Source: Prevotella sp. UBA1378 (GTDB lineage: Bacteria > Bacteroidota > Bacteroidia > Bacteroidales > Bacteroidaceae). From it: DNA of 18,849 nt. The translations under genes were made by a program, and so were the position numbers. The DNA lies in the NCBI GenBank assembly GCA_002305505.1, contig DBRC01000031.1, forward strand, positions 41,598 through 60,446, read 5' to 3'. This document shows, in pieces, positions 1 through 8,247 of the stretch. Position 1 is the stretch's first letter. The number at the start of each line of letters is the position of its first letter. The notes below the pieces were generated by a model. It was not told the origin of the DNA. It made no database searches and worked only from the letters and a program-made list of their open reading frames with translations.

Positions 1-60
1 TAGTTGCCCGTTGTCCGCCATCGGCCATGTCAATAGTAGATAATCACCACCCCGCCAAAA

Positions 61-102
61 AGATTTATTGCAATATTTCTCAGATTTATTGCAATATTTC
101 TC
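61..102. repeat. 21-bp direct tandem repeat, two perfect copies
   Basis: The 21-base unit beginning AGATTTATTGCAATATTT occurs at 61-81 and again at 82-102 without a mismatch. The first eight bases of a third copy (AGATTTAT, 103-110) run straight into the adjacent palindrome. Function is unknown; it could be replication slippage or a binding-site pair. Confidence 0.9.
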
Positions 103-122
103 AGATTTATAGCTATAAATCT
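103..122. terminator. 20-bp perfect palindrome, possible AT-rich terminator
   Basis: AGATTTATAGCTATAAATCT is identical to its reverse complement. As RNA it would form an 8-bp stem with an AGCT loop, followed on the + strand by TTT, so it may end transcription of a gene lying left of the window. The stem is almost all A/T, hence weak. It could equally be a protein-binding site, because it directly abuts the 21-bp tandem repeat. Confidence 0.4.
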
Positions 123-206
123 TTTAGCCCCATTATTTCCGGCTGTAAGTTTGCTTCCTGTCAAGATCCGAAATAGAGGCTTGAGATGTAATAATATTTA
201 TTTTTA

Positions 207-238
207 TTTGGAATTACGAAAACTTTTCCCTACTTTTG
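207..238 (+). promoter_or_regulatory. Bacteroidetes-type promoter, 370 bp before the first gene
   Basis: TTTG at 207-210 (the -33 element) and TACTTTTG at 231-238 (perfect TAnnTTTG -7 element) are 24 bases apart start to start, the same geometry as the promoters of dnaA and the macroglobulin-domain gene in this window. Transcription would start near 243-246, giving a leader of about 365 nt if it serves the gene at 610. Confidence 0.55.
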
Positions 239-556
239 TAACCATAAACCCATCTATTAGCTCTATGGCATATTGGGGAGTATTTAGACACACAGAGTTG
301 CAGCATACACCTGCCTTTGACTGAATGTCTTTAATTATCCTTGACGTGCTAATGAGTTAAATGTAACTTCAGATGATTTATCATCATAAATTTAAATCTT
401 ATAAACATTTGCTTATGAAAAAAACTTTTCCTTTGCAACAATAACAAGGTTATACGCAATATTTTTGTTGTTGCCTATGTCATTTTTTGAGTTCTTCATT
501 GTTTAAATGAAACTTCCCTAATATCGCTTAAATGTTTTACACATCCCCTACGCTTA

Positions 557-564
557 TAATATTG
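557..564 (+). promoter_or_regulatory. Possible -7 element close to the T9SS-tail gene
   Basis: TAATATTG matches TAnnTTTG with one mismatch and lies 45 bases before the ATG at 610, a usual leader length. No TTTG is found 24 bases upstream (only TGTTTT near 533), so this is a weak assignment. Confidence 0.3.
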
Positions 565-609
565 CAATTCGAATATATATAATTAACCACCAAAAATAAG
601 AATACCAGT

Positions 610-1026
610 ATGAAGTTTTCCTATCTTTTAATGTTTTTCTTCTTGATTTCCTGCAAAAGTTTCGCTCAAAAGACAACTTATGCTTATGACGAAGCTGGCA
701 ACCGCATAAAAAGGGAAATCGTAATCAGCAAGCAACAGGCATTTGCCAAGAAGGCAAGTGGCAAGACGTACTCAGACATGATTTCTGAGCACAAGGTGGA
801 AATTACCCCAAGCCCTACTAAAGGCAAACTAAAAGTATCTGTTTTTAATGCGAATTCAGACTTTGATGTCCGAGTATATTCCTCTACAGGACAAGCCATT
901 GGCATTCAACAATCTGCCCGGGATTATACAGAGATCGACTTAACCAACCACCCCAATGGTATGTATATACTTGTGATATCGCTTGGTCAAGAAGAAACCA
1001 CATGGAAAATTATCAAAACCAATTAA
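610..1026 (+). CDS. Small secreted protein: YD-repeat scrap plus T9SS type A tail
   Basis: 138 residues. Residues 1-20 are a signal peptide with a long hydrophobic run (FFFLIS) ending in FAQ; the Cys at 15 in LISC leaves a lipoprotein reading possible but less likely. Residues 22-34 (TTYAYDEAGNRIK) match a single YD/RHS repeat. From about residue 63 the protein resembles a T9SS type A sorting domain (Por secretion tail): ITPSPTKGKLKV, VRVYSSTGQ, an ID-L strand, PNGMYILVIS and a basic end KIIKTN. Almost nothing lies between these parts, so it is not an enzyme. It ends 10 bases before the ATG of the giant RHS gene and is probably cotranscribed with it. The RHS protein has a toxin-like tip where a sorting tail would sit, so this protein may supply the secretion tail in trans or be a pairing partner; that role is inference. 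Confidence 0.85.
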   Translation: MKFSYLLMFFFLISCKSFAQKTTYAYDEAGNRIKREIVISKQQAFAKKASGKTYSDMISEHKVEITPSPTKGKLKVSVFNANSDFDVRVYSSTGQAIGIQQSARDYTEIDLTNHPNGMYILVISLGQEETTWKIIKTN

Positions 1027-1036
1027 AATTAACACT

Positions 1037-4000
1037 ATGAAAAAAATTATTGCCTTAGCAATTATTCTATTTTTACAAGGAAGATTGCTTTACGCACAGT
1101 CCATTTCTAATGAAAGATTCGCAAACTGGTCAGAAGAACAATATCAAAAATACGAGGACTCAATTCGAGCTTCCTTGTATACTCCGGTTGTTATTTGCAA
1201 ATTTGATACAACTGAGATAACTAAAAAAGAATCAGTAGTGATACCAAAACAGACACCTTTAACCGATAATCCTTATGTACCAACATACCAAAATATTGAT
1301 GTTACTAAAAGTGTTGGACAAATAACCATAAAATCGGGGACGAGTGAAACCGGTGCAAGGACATACGACATTCCCATTGATATACCCCGTGGCATGAATG
1401 GACATCAGCCAAACCTCGCCCTATCATACAATAGTCAAATAGGAAACTCCATTATGGGTATTGGATGGTCGATTTCCGGCCTTTCACAGATATCACGCAG
1501 CAGAAACAGCATGTACTATGACAAGAAGGTACAGGGCATAACCATGGATAATAAAGATGCATTTGTGTTAGATGGCATACGACTGATCAATACAAATACT
1601 TATAGCGAGTATTTATTATTTGAATCAGAACAAGGCAATATAAAAGCAAAAGGGTATTGTGCTGGAAATGTCTTGAAATATTTCGAAGTATTTTACCCGG
1701 ATGGTAGCAAAGGGATATACGGTTTTACTTCAAATGCCAAAAACCTTTTATACTATCCATTAACTTCGCTTGTGGATTTTAAAGGGAATACCATCACCTA
1801 TTCTTATTCCAATGCAGACAACCACTATAGAATTACCAAGATATCTTATAACGGGGCGTCTATAGAGTTTAAATATATAACAAGCCGTCAAGACCCGCTC
1901 CTGGCTTATTCCGGAGGCTTAAAAGTTTACGAAAACACCTTGTTAAGTGAAATCTCCACAAAATCAGGTTCTTCACTCCTTAATGCATTTAAACTAAACT
2001 ATACTGTCCGGAATTCGGTGTCACTATTAACAAGAGTCGATTATTATTCTTCCGGGAGTGCTTTTAATCCTATACGATTCTATTATGGAGAAGGAAACAC
2101 GGCAAACTCATTCGAACAAGAATCCATACGGTTAAGCGAAGGGTATGATGCAGAAAATACCAACATGATTAAAACTGTTAAAGGCAGGTTTGATGTCTAT
2201 AGCGGTTTTGATGGCATTGTATCTTTACCGAACCTAAATCCATATTGGAAACACTACCGCCATCATACCGTATTCAGACATTCACAAAACCGGTTTGACA
2301 ATGGATATCAAGGAAATGAAAGAATATACATATATTGCGGTTTGAATAACGGAATGTCATATCCTGCGTCAGATTTACTGACAGAATCAGGATTCATAGA
2401 TATACTATGTGCTGATTTAGAAGGGAAACAACAGGATGACATTATTAAAATAAACAATTCTGTTGTAGACGATAAAGATAAAGTAACATTTACTGTATAT
2501 CGCTCAAATCGGTATATGGGTATGACTAAATTACTTACAAGATCATACAATTTCCCTACAGTATATGAAGATGCCGACGGCGGAAAAAGCATCCAACCTA
2601 AGTTTTATTATACAGGTGATTTTAATGGGGACGGCAAGATGGAAGTTCTTGCAATCTCTGTGCACCAACCTTTCGAAGATATAAACAAACCATCTAAATG
2701 TTATATTTTCGATTTAAAAAACAATGGAATCCTTTATCAAAATCATGTATTGCCGCTTTATATTGATTTCGTAGGGACACAGCAGGAAGATGCCCAGGCC
2801 GCAGCCAACAATAGCGACAAACTGCTTGCGATGGACTATGACGGCGACGGAAAAACGGATATTTGCCATGTCAATGCAACCGGTACACATATATACACAT
2901 TTGATATAAATGGCACTGTAATGACAGCCAGAAAAGTCGCAACTTATTCCGGCATTACAAAAGCTAAGCTTGTAAATAGACAATTATTTGTTGGAGATTT
3001 TAACGGGGACGGCCTAATGGATTTGCTCGTCTCACCACCACATACATTTGCCAGCAATATCTCATGGACGGTTTATTATTCCAAGGGAAACGGAAGTTTC
3101 GACCCTTTGATGGCTTTGGGGCCTAATAATAGTAATCAAAACAATACTGGCTTTATTATTCAAGATTTGAATAATGACGGGAAAAGTGATGTCATTAAAT
3201 ATACCGGCAATGGATTTTACGCCTATATTACATCAAGAAACGTCTTCAGCGAGCAGACTGTATATACTACTTTTCCAAACGCTAATTCTATTCTCATACC
3301 AACAAACTCGAATAGCGACAATATCTTTACTCAATTAATCTGTTTAAAAGCCACAAATGTAGCCAAATATAGTTTCTCCCGAAACGATAATAAAGAGGCA
3401 CTGGTAACAGGGGTAGCGAATAGTCTTGGAGTAATTGAGAAGAATTATTACCAATTATTAACCGATGGGGCTGTAAATCATAATACAGGAGAAGCTGTCT
3501 ATACTGAAGGCTATGATGCAGTCTATCCGTACGTCAACATAAAAGAACCTCTGCCCGTACTTGCATCTACCGAGACTTTTCTGGATGATAAACTTATTGA
3601 TTATGGGTGTTTCTCCTATGAGAACGCAGTCTTACATAAACAGGGACTTGGCTTCTGTGGTTTTAAGAAAATAAGCTTTACCGACAAAAGAGACAAACGG
3701 TACACCCGCAGTTTCAACCCTTATAACCATGCACTGCTAACAGCAGAAAACACTCCGACAAACGAAAATACATACTCGTATTCAACCCAAATCCTAAGCA
3801 ATAAGATTGCAAAGATACGTCTGACAAAGAAAACAGAAAAGGATAAGCTGAAAAATATCACTGCAACCAGTTTGTACGAATACGACGGTTATGGCTATCC
3901 TACAGCAGAAACAACCACTTTCTCAGACAATACCACCATAAAGAGGGAGAATATCTACAGATCGTATACCGACCTTTCCACCGATTATCGGCTAGGGGTA

Positions 4001-7000
4001 TTAAACCAACAAGAAACCACTACCACATACAACGGAACGGTTTACAAGGAAAAATTTTTCATCCCCATTTGGTCGCAAAAGCAGCCAATCATAAAAGTTT
4101 ATTATAAGGACGGAAATGCGGTTAAGCAATTGACATACGCATACGATGGTTTCGGGAACGTCATTTCGGAGGACCGTATACAGTATTCGTCTCCAGCATT
4201 AAGAACTCAATACGCCTATGATTCAAATGGACGTGTGATTCAAGAAACGACCCCGATGGGATTGTCTACAAAATACACATACAACACATTGGGACGTTTA
4301 TCCAGCAAGATTGACTTCCGTGGAGGAACGACTACATACGAGTATGATGAGTTTGGCAGGGAGTCTAAGGTAACATATCCCGACAATACCGTAAGAGAAA
4401 CACATTATGCATGGTCTTCAGCAAATAACGGGAAGTATGCAATCACCATTTCCGGAACCACAATACCATTATCCACCTCAATATACGATGCTTTTAATCG
4501 CGAAGTAAGAACGCAGGTAACCCGGTTTAACTCAGAGAAAATAACAACAGACAAGATCTACGACCAATACGGAAATATAGAAAGAGTGTCTCAGCCGTTT
4601 TTCGGCAACAGCGCTTCATTATGGAATACGTACATGTACGATATTTACGACAGGCCGATTGCTTTTAATAAAAAGCATGGACGCACGGTCACACATAGTT
4701 ATAGCGGTAATTCCACAACAATAACAGAAGACGACGTCTCCACTACAAAGACATACGATGTACTGGGAAATATGGTTTCTGCTACAGACCCCGCCGGCAC
4801 TATCAGATACAAGTTCCATCCCGACGGCCAGCCAATATCAATCGTTGCTCCCGGCAACGTTACAACCTCTTTCGGATATGACAAATACCGCCGGCGAACA
4901 ACACTTACAGATCCAAGTTGCGGTACGACATTATACGAGTATGATGCCGCAGGCAATGTGTCGAAAGAAACGAATGCCAATAATCAGACCATAATAAATG
5001 AATATGACTCATACAGCAGGTTGGCAAAGCGCTCTACGCCGGAGTTTACAACGTCGTATACCTATAATGCGAACAACGAGCTTACCCGCATTTCATCGAA
5101 TAATGGAACATCCAAGGCGTTCACTTATGACGGTCTCGGCAGGATAAAATCATTTCGCGAGACTGCGGTTGATGGTAAATGGCTACAGAAGGACTACTCG
5201 TACTCCAATGGTAATATCAGTTCCATTCAATACAATTCAAGCTATTTCCTCTCCGTCATAGAAGATTACTATTACACGAATTCGTATCTGACAGAAGTTA
5301 TACTTGATAAGCAGAAATCTATCTATAAACTATCCGAGGAGAATAGTCAAGGGCAGTCAACAAAGATTATAACCGGAAATATTACGAGAGAGTATTCTTT
5401 TGACAACCGTGGTCTCCCAACATGGTTTAATGCCGAGACAGCCCGATCAGTTATCCAAGACTTTTTATATGACTATGACGCCAAGAGCGGAAACCTTTTC
5501 GCATGGAGAAATAATAGACGGAATACAACAGAAAGTTTCAGCTATGACAATCTGAACAGGTTGATTGAAGATTCCAACAACTCTGTGGAATACGGCGCTA
5601 ATGGAAACATTCTAAGCAGGAGTGACATCGGGACATACGAGTATGGGAACTCCTCAAAACCGTATGCGGTAACGGGTATCAATTTCTCAAAAAATGGCAT
5701 GCCCACGGGTAACCAAGACATCACATATACGTCTTTTTCGCGGCCTAAGTATATCATGGAGAATGGCTATAAAGCGGAGTTTTCCTACAATGGGAACTAC
5801 GATAGGGTAAAAATGGATATAACTCATAATGACAGTAGTATATTAACACGATATTACTTGGCTGGCTGCTATGAATTACAGGAATCTCCCTCTGCCGACA
5901 TAATTGAGAGGCTTTATCTTGGTGGCGACTACTATAGTGCCTCCACGGTATATGTTATGGAAGCGTTTTACGGAGAGCCATATCACATCATGCGCGACCC
6001 ATTAGGAAGCATCATGCACATCACGGATACTGAAGGTAACGTCGTACAGGAATTAAGCTATGATGCATGGGGCAGACTGCGCAACCCGGCCAACCATAAG
6101 GTATATGCCCCGGGGCTGGAACCAAACTTATTCTTGGGAAGAGGGTATACAGGCCATGAGCATCTTCCATTATTCGGACTTATAAACATGAATGCTCGGC
6201 TATATGACCCCGTATTAGGCAGGTTCCTCTCTCCTGACCCGTATATCCAAATGCCTGACTTTACGCAAAACTTCAACCGCTACAGTTACTGTCTGAACAA
6301 CCCGATGAGGTATAACGACAAGAATGGAGAATTCATATTAGGATTCATTTCCGGCTTCTTCCGAGGTTTATTCCAAGGAAAGAATCCGTTGAAAACGGGA
6401 TGGCAGACTGGCGTGAACGAACTTAAAATCTATGGAGGGCTATTTGCCCTTGACTCACGTAAAAACCTGCTTGCAAAAGGATGGGAACTCGTTTCACGGT
6501 TTACATGGCAGCTACCTCAAACTATTATCGGCCTTAACTATACCCAAATATCTAATTGGGCATGGCAAGTGGACAGAGTGGATTATTGGGGAGGTGCAAC
6601 AGTATCAAGCGGGAACAACTGGGGGAAAGGCTCGGGAGCTGCTGTAACCTTGGGTAGCTATATTACCGGAGGCAGTGAACTGAAAGCAGACCCTAACAAT
6701 GCATTGTTCCAACACGAATATGGGCACTATTTACAGAGCCAAGAGATGGGATGGGCCTACCTTCCACGAGTCGGCATACCCAGCGTGATGAGCACATTTA
6801 AAAATGATAGGAATCACAAGTACCAACCGTACGAACAAGACGCCAATAGAAGGGCTTTTCTTTATTTTAACAAAAACGTGGAGGGATTCTATAAAACTTT
6901 TGATGAAAGAAATGAAAAAAGGGGATGGGATTTTTATAGGAATCCTTTAGATGTATATCATACAGCATCAAATGACCGATATTACGATTATTATAATCCA

Positions 7001-7120
7001 CAACATCTTGCCTTGCTAAACAACCTGTCATTACATGCCAAATGGTTTGATTATACACCTATGATTATTGATATTGGTATCGGGAACGGGATATATTATA
7101 ACAATCACAGAATAAAATAA
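1037..7120 (+). CDS. Secreted SpvB/FG-GAP/RHS polymorphic toxin with metallopeptidase-like tip
   Basis: 2027 residues. I start at 1037 (MKKIIALAIILFLQ, signal peptide ending YAQ) rather than at the upstream in-frame ATG at 983, which would overlap the previous gene and bury the signal peptide. Domains in order: SpvB-like N-terminal domain from about residue 93 (GQITIKSGTSETGARTYDIP; GIGWSISGLSQISR); FG-GAP/VCBS repeats with DxNGDG or DxDGDG loops at about 528, 600, 654 and 710; YD/RHS repeats from about 945 to 1640; RHS-associated core 1654-1765 (DPLGSIMHI, ARLYDPVLGRFLSPDPYI, NNPMRYNDKNGE). At the core end DK stands where many family members have DP. The variable tip (about 1766-2027) has HEYGHYLQS with H1893, E1894 and H1897, and E1933 in YEQDANRRA as candidate third zinc ligand. 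RHS proteins generally encase a C-terminal toxin; here that is predicted to be a zinc metallopeptidase. Two lipoprotein genes follow, the first 6 bases after the stop. Confidence 0.9.
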   Translation: MKKIIALAIILFLQGRLLYAQSISNERFANWSEEQYQKYEDSIRASLYTPVVICKFDTTEITKKESVVIPKQTPLTDNPYVPTYQNIDVTKSVGQITIKSGTSETGARTYDIPIDIPRGMNGHQPNLALSYNSQIGNSIMGIGWSISGLSQISRSRNSMYYDKKVQGITMDNKDAFVLDGIRLINTNTYSEYLLFESEQGNIKAKGYCAGNVLKYFEVFYPDGSKGIYGFTSNAKNLLYYPLTSLVDFKGNTITYSYSNADNHYRITKISYNGASIEFKYITSRQDPLLAYSGGLKVYENTLLSEISTKSGSSLLNAFKLNYTVRNSVSLLTRVDYYSSGSAFNPIRFYYGEGNTANSFEQESIRLSEGYDAENTNMIKTVKGRFDVYSGFDGIVSLPNLNPYWKHYRHHTVFRHSQNRFDNGYQGNERIYIYCGLNNGMSYPASDLLTESGFIDILCADLEGKQQDDIIKINNSVVDDKDKVTFTVYRSNRYMGMTKLLTRSYNFPTVYEDADGGKSIQPKFYYTGDFNGDGKMEVLAISVHQPFEDINKPSKCYIFDLKNNGILYQNHVLPLYIDFVGTQQEDAQAAANNSDKLLAMDYDGDGKTDICHVNATGTHIYTFDINGTVMTARKVATYSGITKAKLVNRQLFVGDFNGDGLMDLLVSPPHTFASNISWTVYYSKGNGSFDPLMALGPNNSNQNNTGFIIQDLNNDGKSDVIKYTGNGFYAYITSRNVFSEQTVYTTFPNANSILIPTNSNSDNIFTQLICLKATNVAKYSFSRNDNKEALVTGVANSLGVIEKNYYQLLTDGAVNHNTGEAVYTEGYDAVYPYVNIKEPLPVLASTETFLDDKLIDYGCFSYENAVLHKQGLGFCGFKKISFTDKRDKRYTRSFNPYNHALLTAENTPTNENTYSYSTQILSNKIAKIRLTKKTEKDKLKNITATSLYEYDGYGYPTAETTTFSDNTTIKRENIYRSYTDLSTDYRLGVLNQQETTTTYNGTVYKEKFFIPIWSQKQPIIKVYYKDGNAVKQLTYAYDGFGNVISEDRIQYSSPALRTQYAYDSNGRVIQETTPMGLSTKYTYNTLGRLSSKIDFRGGTTTYEYDEFGRESKVTYPDNTVRETHYAWSSANNGKYAITISGTTIPLSTSIYDAFNREVRTQVTRFNSEKITTDKIYDQYGNIERVSQPFFGNSASLWNTYMYDIYDRPIAFNKKHGRTVTHSYSGNSTTITEDDVSTTKTYDVLGNMVSATDPAGTIRYKFHPDGQPISIVAPGNVTTSFGYDKYRRRTTLTDPSCGTTLYEYDAAGNVSKETNANNQTIINEYDSYSRLAKRSTPEFTTSYTYNANNELTRISSNNGTSKAFTYDGLGRIKSFRETAVDGKWLQKDYSYSNGNISSIQYNSSYFLSVIEDYYYTNSYLTEVILDKQKSIYKLSEENSQGQSTKIITGNITREYSFDNRGLPTWFNAETARSVIQDFLYDYDAKSGNLFAWRNNRRNTTESFSYDNLNRLIEDSNNSVEYGANGNILSRSDIGTYEYGNSSKPYAVTGINFSKNGMPTGNQDITYTSFSRPKYIMENGYKAEFSYNGNYDRVKMDITHNDSSILTRYYLAGCYELQESPSADIIERLYLGGDYYSASTVYVMEAFYGEPYHIMRDPLGSIMHITDTEGNVVQELSYDAWGRLRNPANHKVYAPGLEPNLFLGRGYTGHEHLPLFGLINMNARLYDPVLGRFLSPDPYIQMPDFTQNFNRYSYCLNNPMRYNDKNGEFILGFISGFFRGLFQGKNPLKTGWQTGVNELKIYGGLFALDSRKNLLAKGWELVSRFTWQLPQTIIGLNYTQISNWAWQVDRVDYWGGATVSSGNNWGKGSGAAVTLGSYITGGSELKADPNNALFQHEYGHYLQSQEMGWAYLPRVGIPSVMSTFKNDRNHKYQPYEQDANRRAFLYFNKNVEGFYKTFDERNEKRGWDFYRNPLDVYHTASNDRYYDYYNPQHLALLNNLSLHAKWFDYTPMIIDIGIGNGIYYNNHRIK
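6332..7120 (+). other. Variable toxin tip of the RHS protein (HExxH domain)
   Basis: This is the part of the RHS gene after the conserved core ends in NDKNGE. It encodes about 262 residues: a hydrophobic and aromatic linker (FILGFISGFFRGLF), a Gly/Trp-rich stretch (DYWGGATVSSGNNWGKGSG), then ALFQHEYGHYLQSQEMGWAY. HExxH followed by E40 residues after the first His in an E-x-D-A-N context resembles gluzincin-type peptidases and the HExxHxxQ pattern of the DUF4157 (eCIS core) family. The final residues (YNPQHLALL through NNHRIK) are rich in Tyr and Asn and are the part repeated downstream. The zinc and peptidase roles are predictions from the motif alone. Confidence 0.6.
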
Positions 7121-7632
7121 CAGCGTATGAAATGGTATAAAAAAACAGTATTGCCAATAGTAATTACAGCGCTGATTGGCAGTTGTGTCGGTCCGCCAGA
7201 CGGACACAAATATATCACATTAATAAACAAATCAGGTGACTCAATTGGATGCCAAATGCATTGGAAAGGAGCTATTACAGAAAAAGATACTATCTTTCAA
7301 TGTGATTTAGTGACAGATTATGTTATACCTTCTGACTCACTAATTAAATTTGAAAGTTCCAATGCAGTATGGGAAGTAGACTTCAAAGTAATACCATATA
7401 TTCAGTTTTTAATCATGGATGGTGTATTCAAGCAATATTATTCCGCGCCTTGCGATACTGTCCGGAAATATGTCCCTGTTTTACATGTTTATCGGTTAAC
7501 ACAGTCGGATTTGGAAAAGATGCATTGGACTGTTGTTTATCCGCCAACAGCGGCAATAGAAGATTCTACGGTGTATCTTCCATAACAGGAATAGCCCGTA
7601 TGCATACCAGGATTATTCCCCCGAGCATCGCA
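7024..7632 (+). repeat. Tandem duplication, unit 1 (toxin tail + lipoprotein gene)
   Basis: This 609-bp unit runs from the last 97 bases of the RHS gene through the first lipoprotein gene and its trailing spacer. It repeats at 7633-8247, and its first part repeats again at 8248-8344. Within the tail portion copies 1 and 2 differ at only a few bases. Confidence 0.9.
7127..7585 (+). CDS. Lipoprotein, probable immunity protein 1 for the RHS tip
   Basis: 152 residues. The N-terminus MKWYKKTVLPIVITALIGSC is a type II signal peptide with lipobox IGSC, so the mature protein begins at Cys20 and is membrane-anchored in the envelope. The rest has alternating short strands (YITLINKSGDSIGCQMHW, VDFKVIPYIQFLIM) and ends with KQYYSAPCDTVRKYVPVLHV and YRLTQSDLEKMHW. 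I recognise no named family. It starts 6 bases after the toxin gene, is small, and is duplicated with a fragment of the toxin end, which is how immunity genes of polymorphic toxins usually look. A lipoprotein location would fit a toxin acting in the periplasm or at the envelope. Immunity is inference from position; a lipoprotein structural partner of the RHS shell is the alternative. Confidence 0.75.
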   Translation: MKWYKKTVLPIVITALIGSCVGPPDGHKYITLINKSGDSIGCQMHWKGAITEKDTIFQCDLVTDYVIPSDSLIKFESSNAVWEVDFKVIPYIQFLIMDGVFKQYYSAPCDTVRKYVPVLHVYRLTQSDLEKMHWTVVYPPTAAIEDSTVYLP

Positions 7633-7729
7633 CCTGTCATGACATGGCAAATGGTTTGATTATACACCTATGATTATTGATATTGGTATCGGGAACGGGA
7701 TATATTATAACAATCACAGAATAAAATAA
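7633..7729 (+). pseudogene. Orphan copy of the RHS toxin 3' end (copy 2)
   Basis: These 97 bases copy the 3' end of the RHS gene (7024-7120), same stop codon and same 6-base gap to the next lipoprotein ATG. The frame encodes HGKWFDYTPMII through NNHRIK, but an in-frame TGA (7641-7643 region, where the intact gene has TTA) cuts it off upstream and there is no start. The bases just before (about 7600-7632) contain GATTATTCCCCCGAGCAT, which in another frame reads DYSPEH, faintly like YYNPQH of the intact tip, so the remnant may once have been longer. Confidence 0.8.
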
Positions 7730-7735
7730 CAGCGT

Positions 7736-8209
7736 ATGAAATGGTATAAAAAAACAGTATTGCCAATAGTAATTACAGTGCTGATTGGTAGTTGTGTAGG
7801 TCTGAAAGACGGGCACAGATATATTACATTAGTAAATAAATCCAGCAACTCAATTGGATGCCAAATGCTTTGGAAAGGAGCTATTACAGAAGCGGATACT
7901 ATCTTTCAATGCTATATGCCAAGGGAACACATTGCTCCTGGGGATGGTATTAGATATGAAGCTGGAAGTAATGACTACAATTGGGAAACCGACTTTAAAC
8001 TAATACCTTATATTCAATTTTTGATTTTAGACGGTAGCTTATCCAAGCAATATTATTCCGCGCCTTGCGATACTGTCCGGAAATATGTCCCTGTTTTACA
8101 TGTTTATCGGTTAACACAGTCGGATTTGGAAAAGATGCATTGGACTGTTGTTTATCCGCCAACAGCGGCAATAGAAGATTCTACGGCATATCTTCCATAT
8201 CAGGAATAG
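7736..8209 (+). CDS. Lipoprotein, probable immunity protein 2 (paralogue of 7127-7585)
   Basis: 157 residues, same lipoprotein signal (VLIGSC, mature Cys20). The first 22 residues differ from the neighbouring copy at one position, and the 47 residues from KQYYSAPCDTVRKYV to IEDST are identical. Between them residues about 60-100 are different (CYMPREHIAPGDGIRYEAGS against CDLVTDYVIPSDSLIKFESS). A single base change turns the partner's TAA stop into TAT, adding YQE at the C-terminus. It sits behind an orphan toxin-tail fragment and not behind a full toxin, so it may be immunity to a toxin tip that has been lost or that is carried by competitors. Function is inferred from context only. Confidence 0.75.
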   Translation: MKWYKKTVLPIVITVLIGSCVGLKDGHRYITLVNKSSNSIGCQMLWKGAITEADTIFQCYMPREHIAPGDGIRYEAGSNDYNWETDFKLIPYIQFLILDGSLSKQYYSAPCDTVRKYVPVLHVYRLTQSDLEKMHWTVVYPPTAAIEDSTAYLPYQE

Positions 8210-8247
8210 CCCGTATGTATACCAGGATTATTCCCCCGAGCATCGCA

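Larger units (their letters stand above)
1..609. other. Non-coding region upstream of the RHS module
   Basis: No convincing gene is seen here. The first ~60 bases are GC-richer and may be the edge of a neighbouring gene; a minus-strand ATG at 28-26 opens a frame running off the window, with nothing to support it. The rest is AT-rich and holds a tandem repeat with a palindrome (61-122), a good promoter match (207-238) far from any gene, a 19-codon ORF at 265-324 just after that promoter (no recognisable product), a small hairpin (arms 441-445 and 449-453) and a weaker promoter close to the first gene. The long distance from 238 to 610 leaves room for an untranslated leader or small RNA, but nothing in the sequence proves one. 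Confidence 0.6.
7633..8247 (+). repeat. Tandem duplication, unit 2 (toxin tail remnant + lipoprotein gene)
   Basis: This unit matches 7024-7632 and is 615 bp long; the extra 6 bases lie in the diverged middle of the lipoprotein gene. The 141 bases 7430-7570 and 8045-8185 are identical including silent sites, while the middle of the two lipoprotein genes differs heavily. Confidence 0.9.

Noticed and set aside
1..28. Minus-strand partial gene starting at ATG 28-26
   Set aside because: Only nine codons are visible, with no promoter or recognisable sequence.
983..1036. In-frame upstream start for the RHS gene
   Set aside because: It would overlap the preceding gene by 44 bases and put a basic stretch before a clear signal peptide; the ATG at 1037 fits better.
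7369..7659. 96-codon frame overlapping the first lipoprotein gene, repeated at 8065-8274
   Set aside because: It reads an alternative frame of the conserved duplicated DNA; its persistence is explained by the recent duplication.
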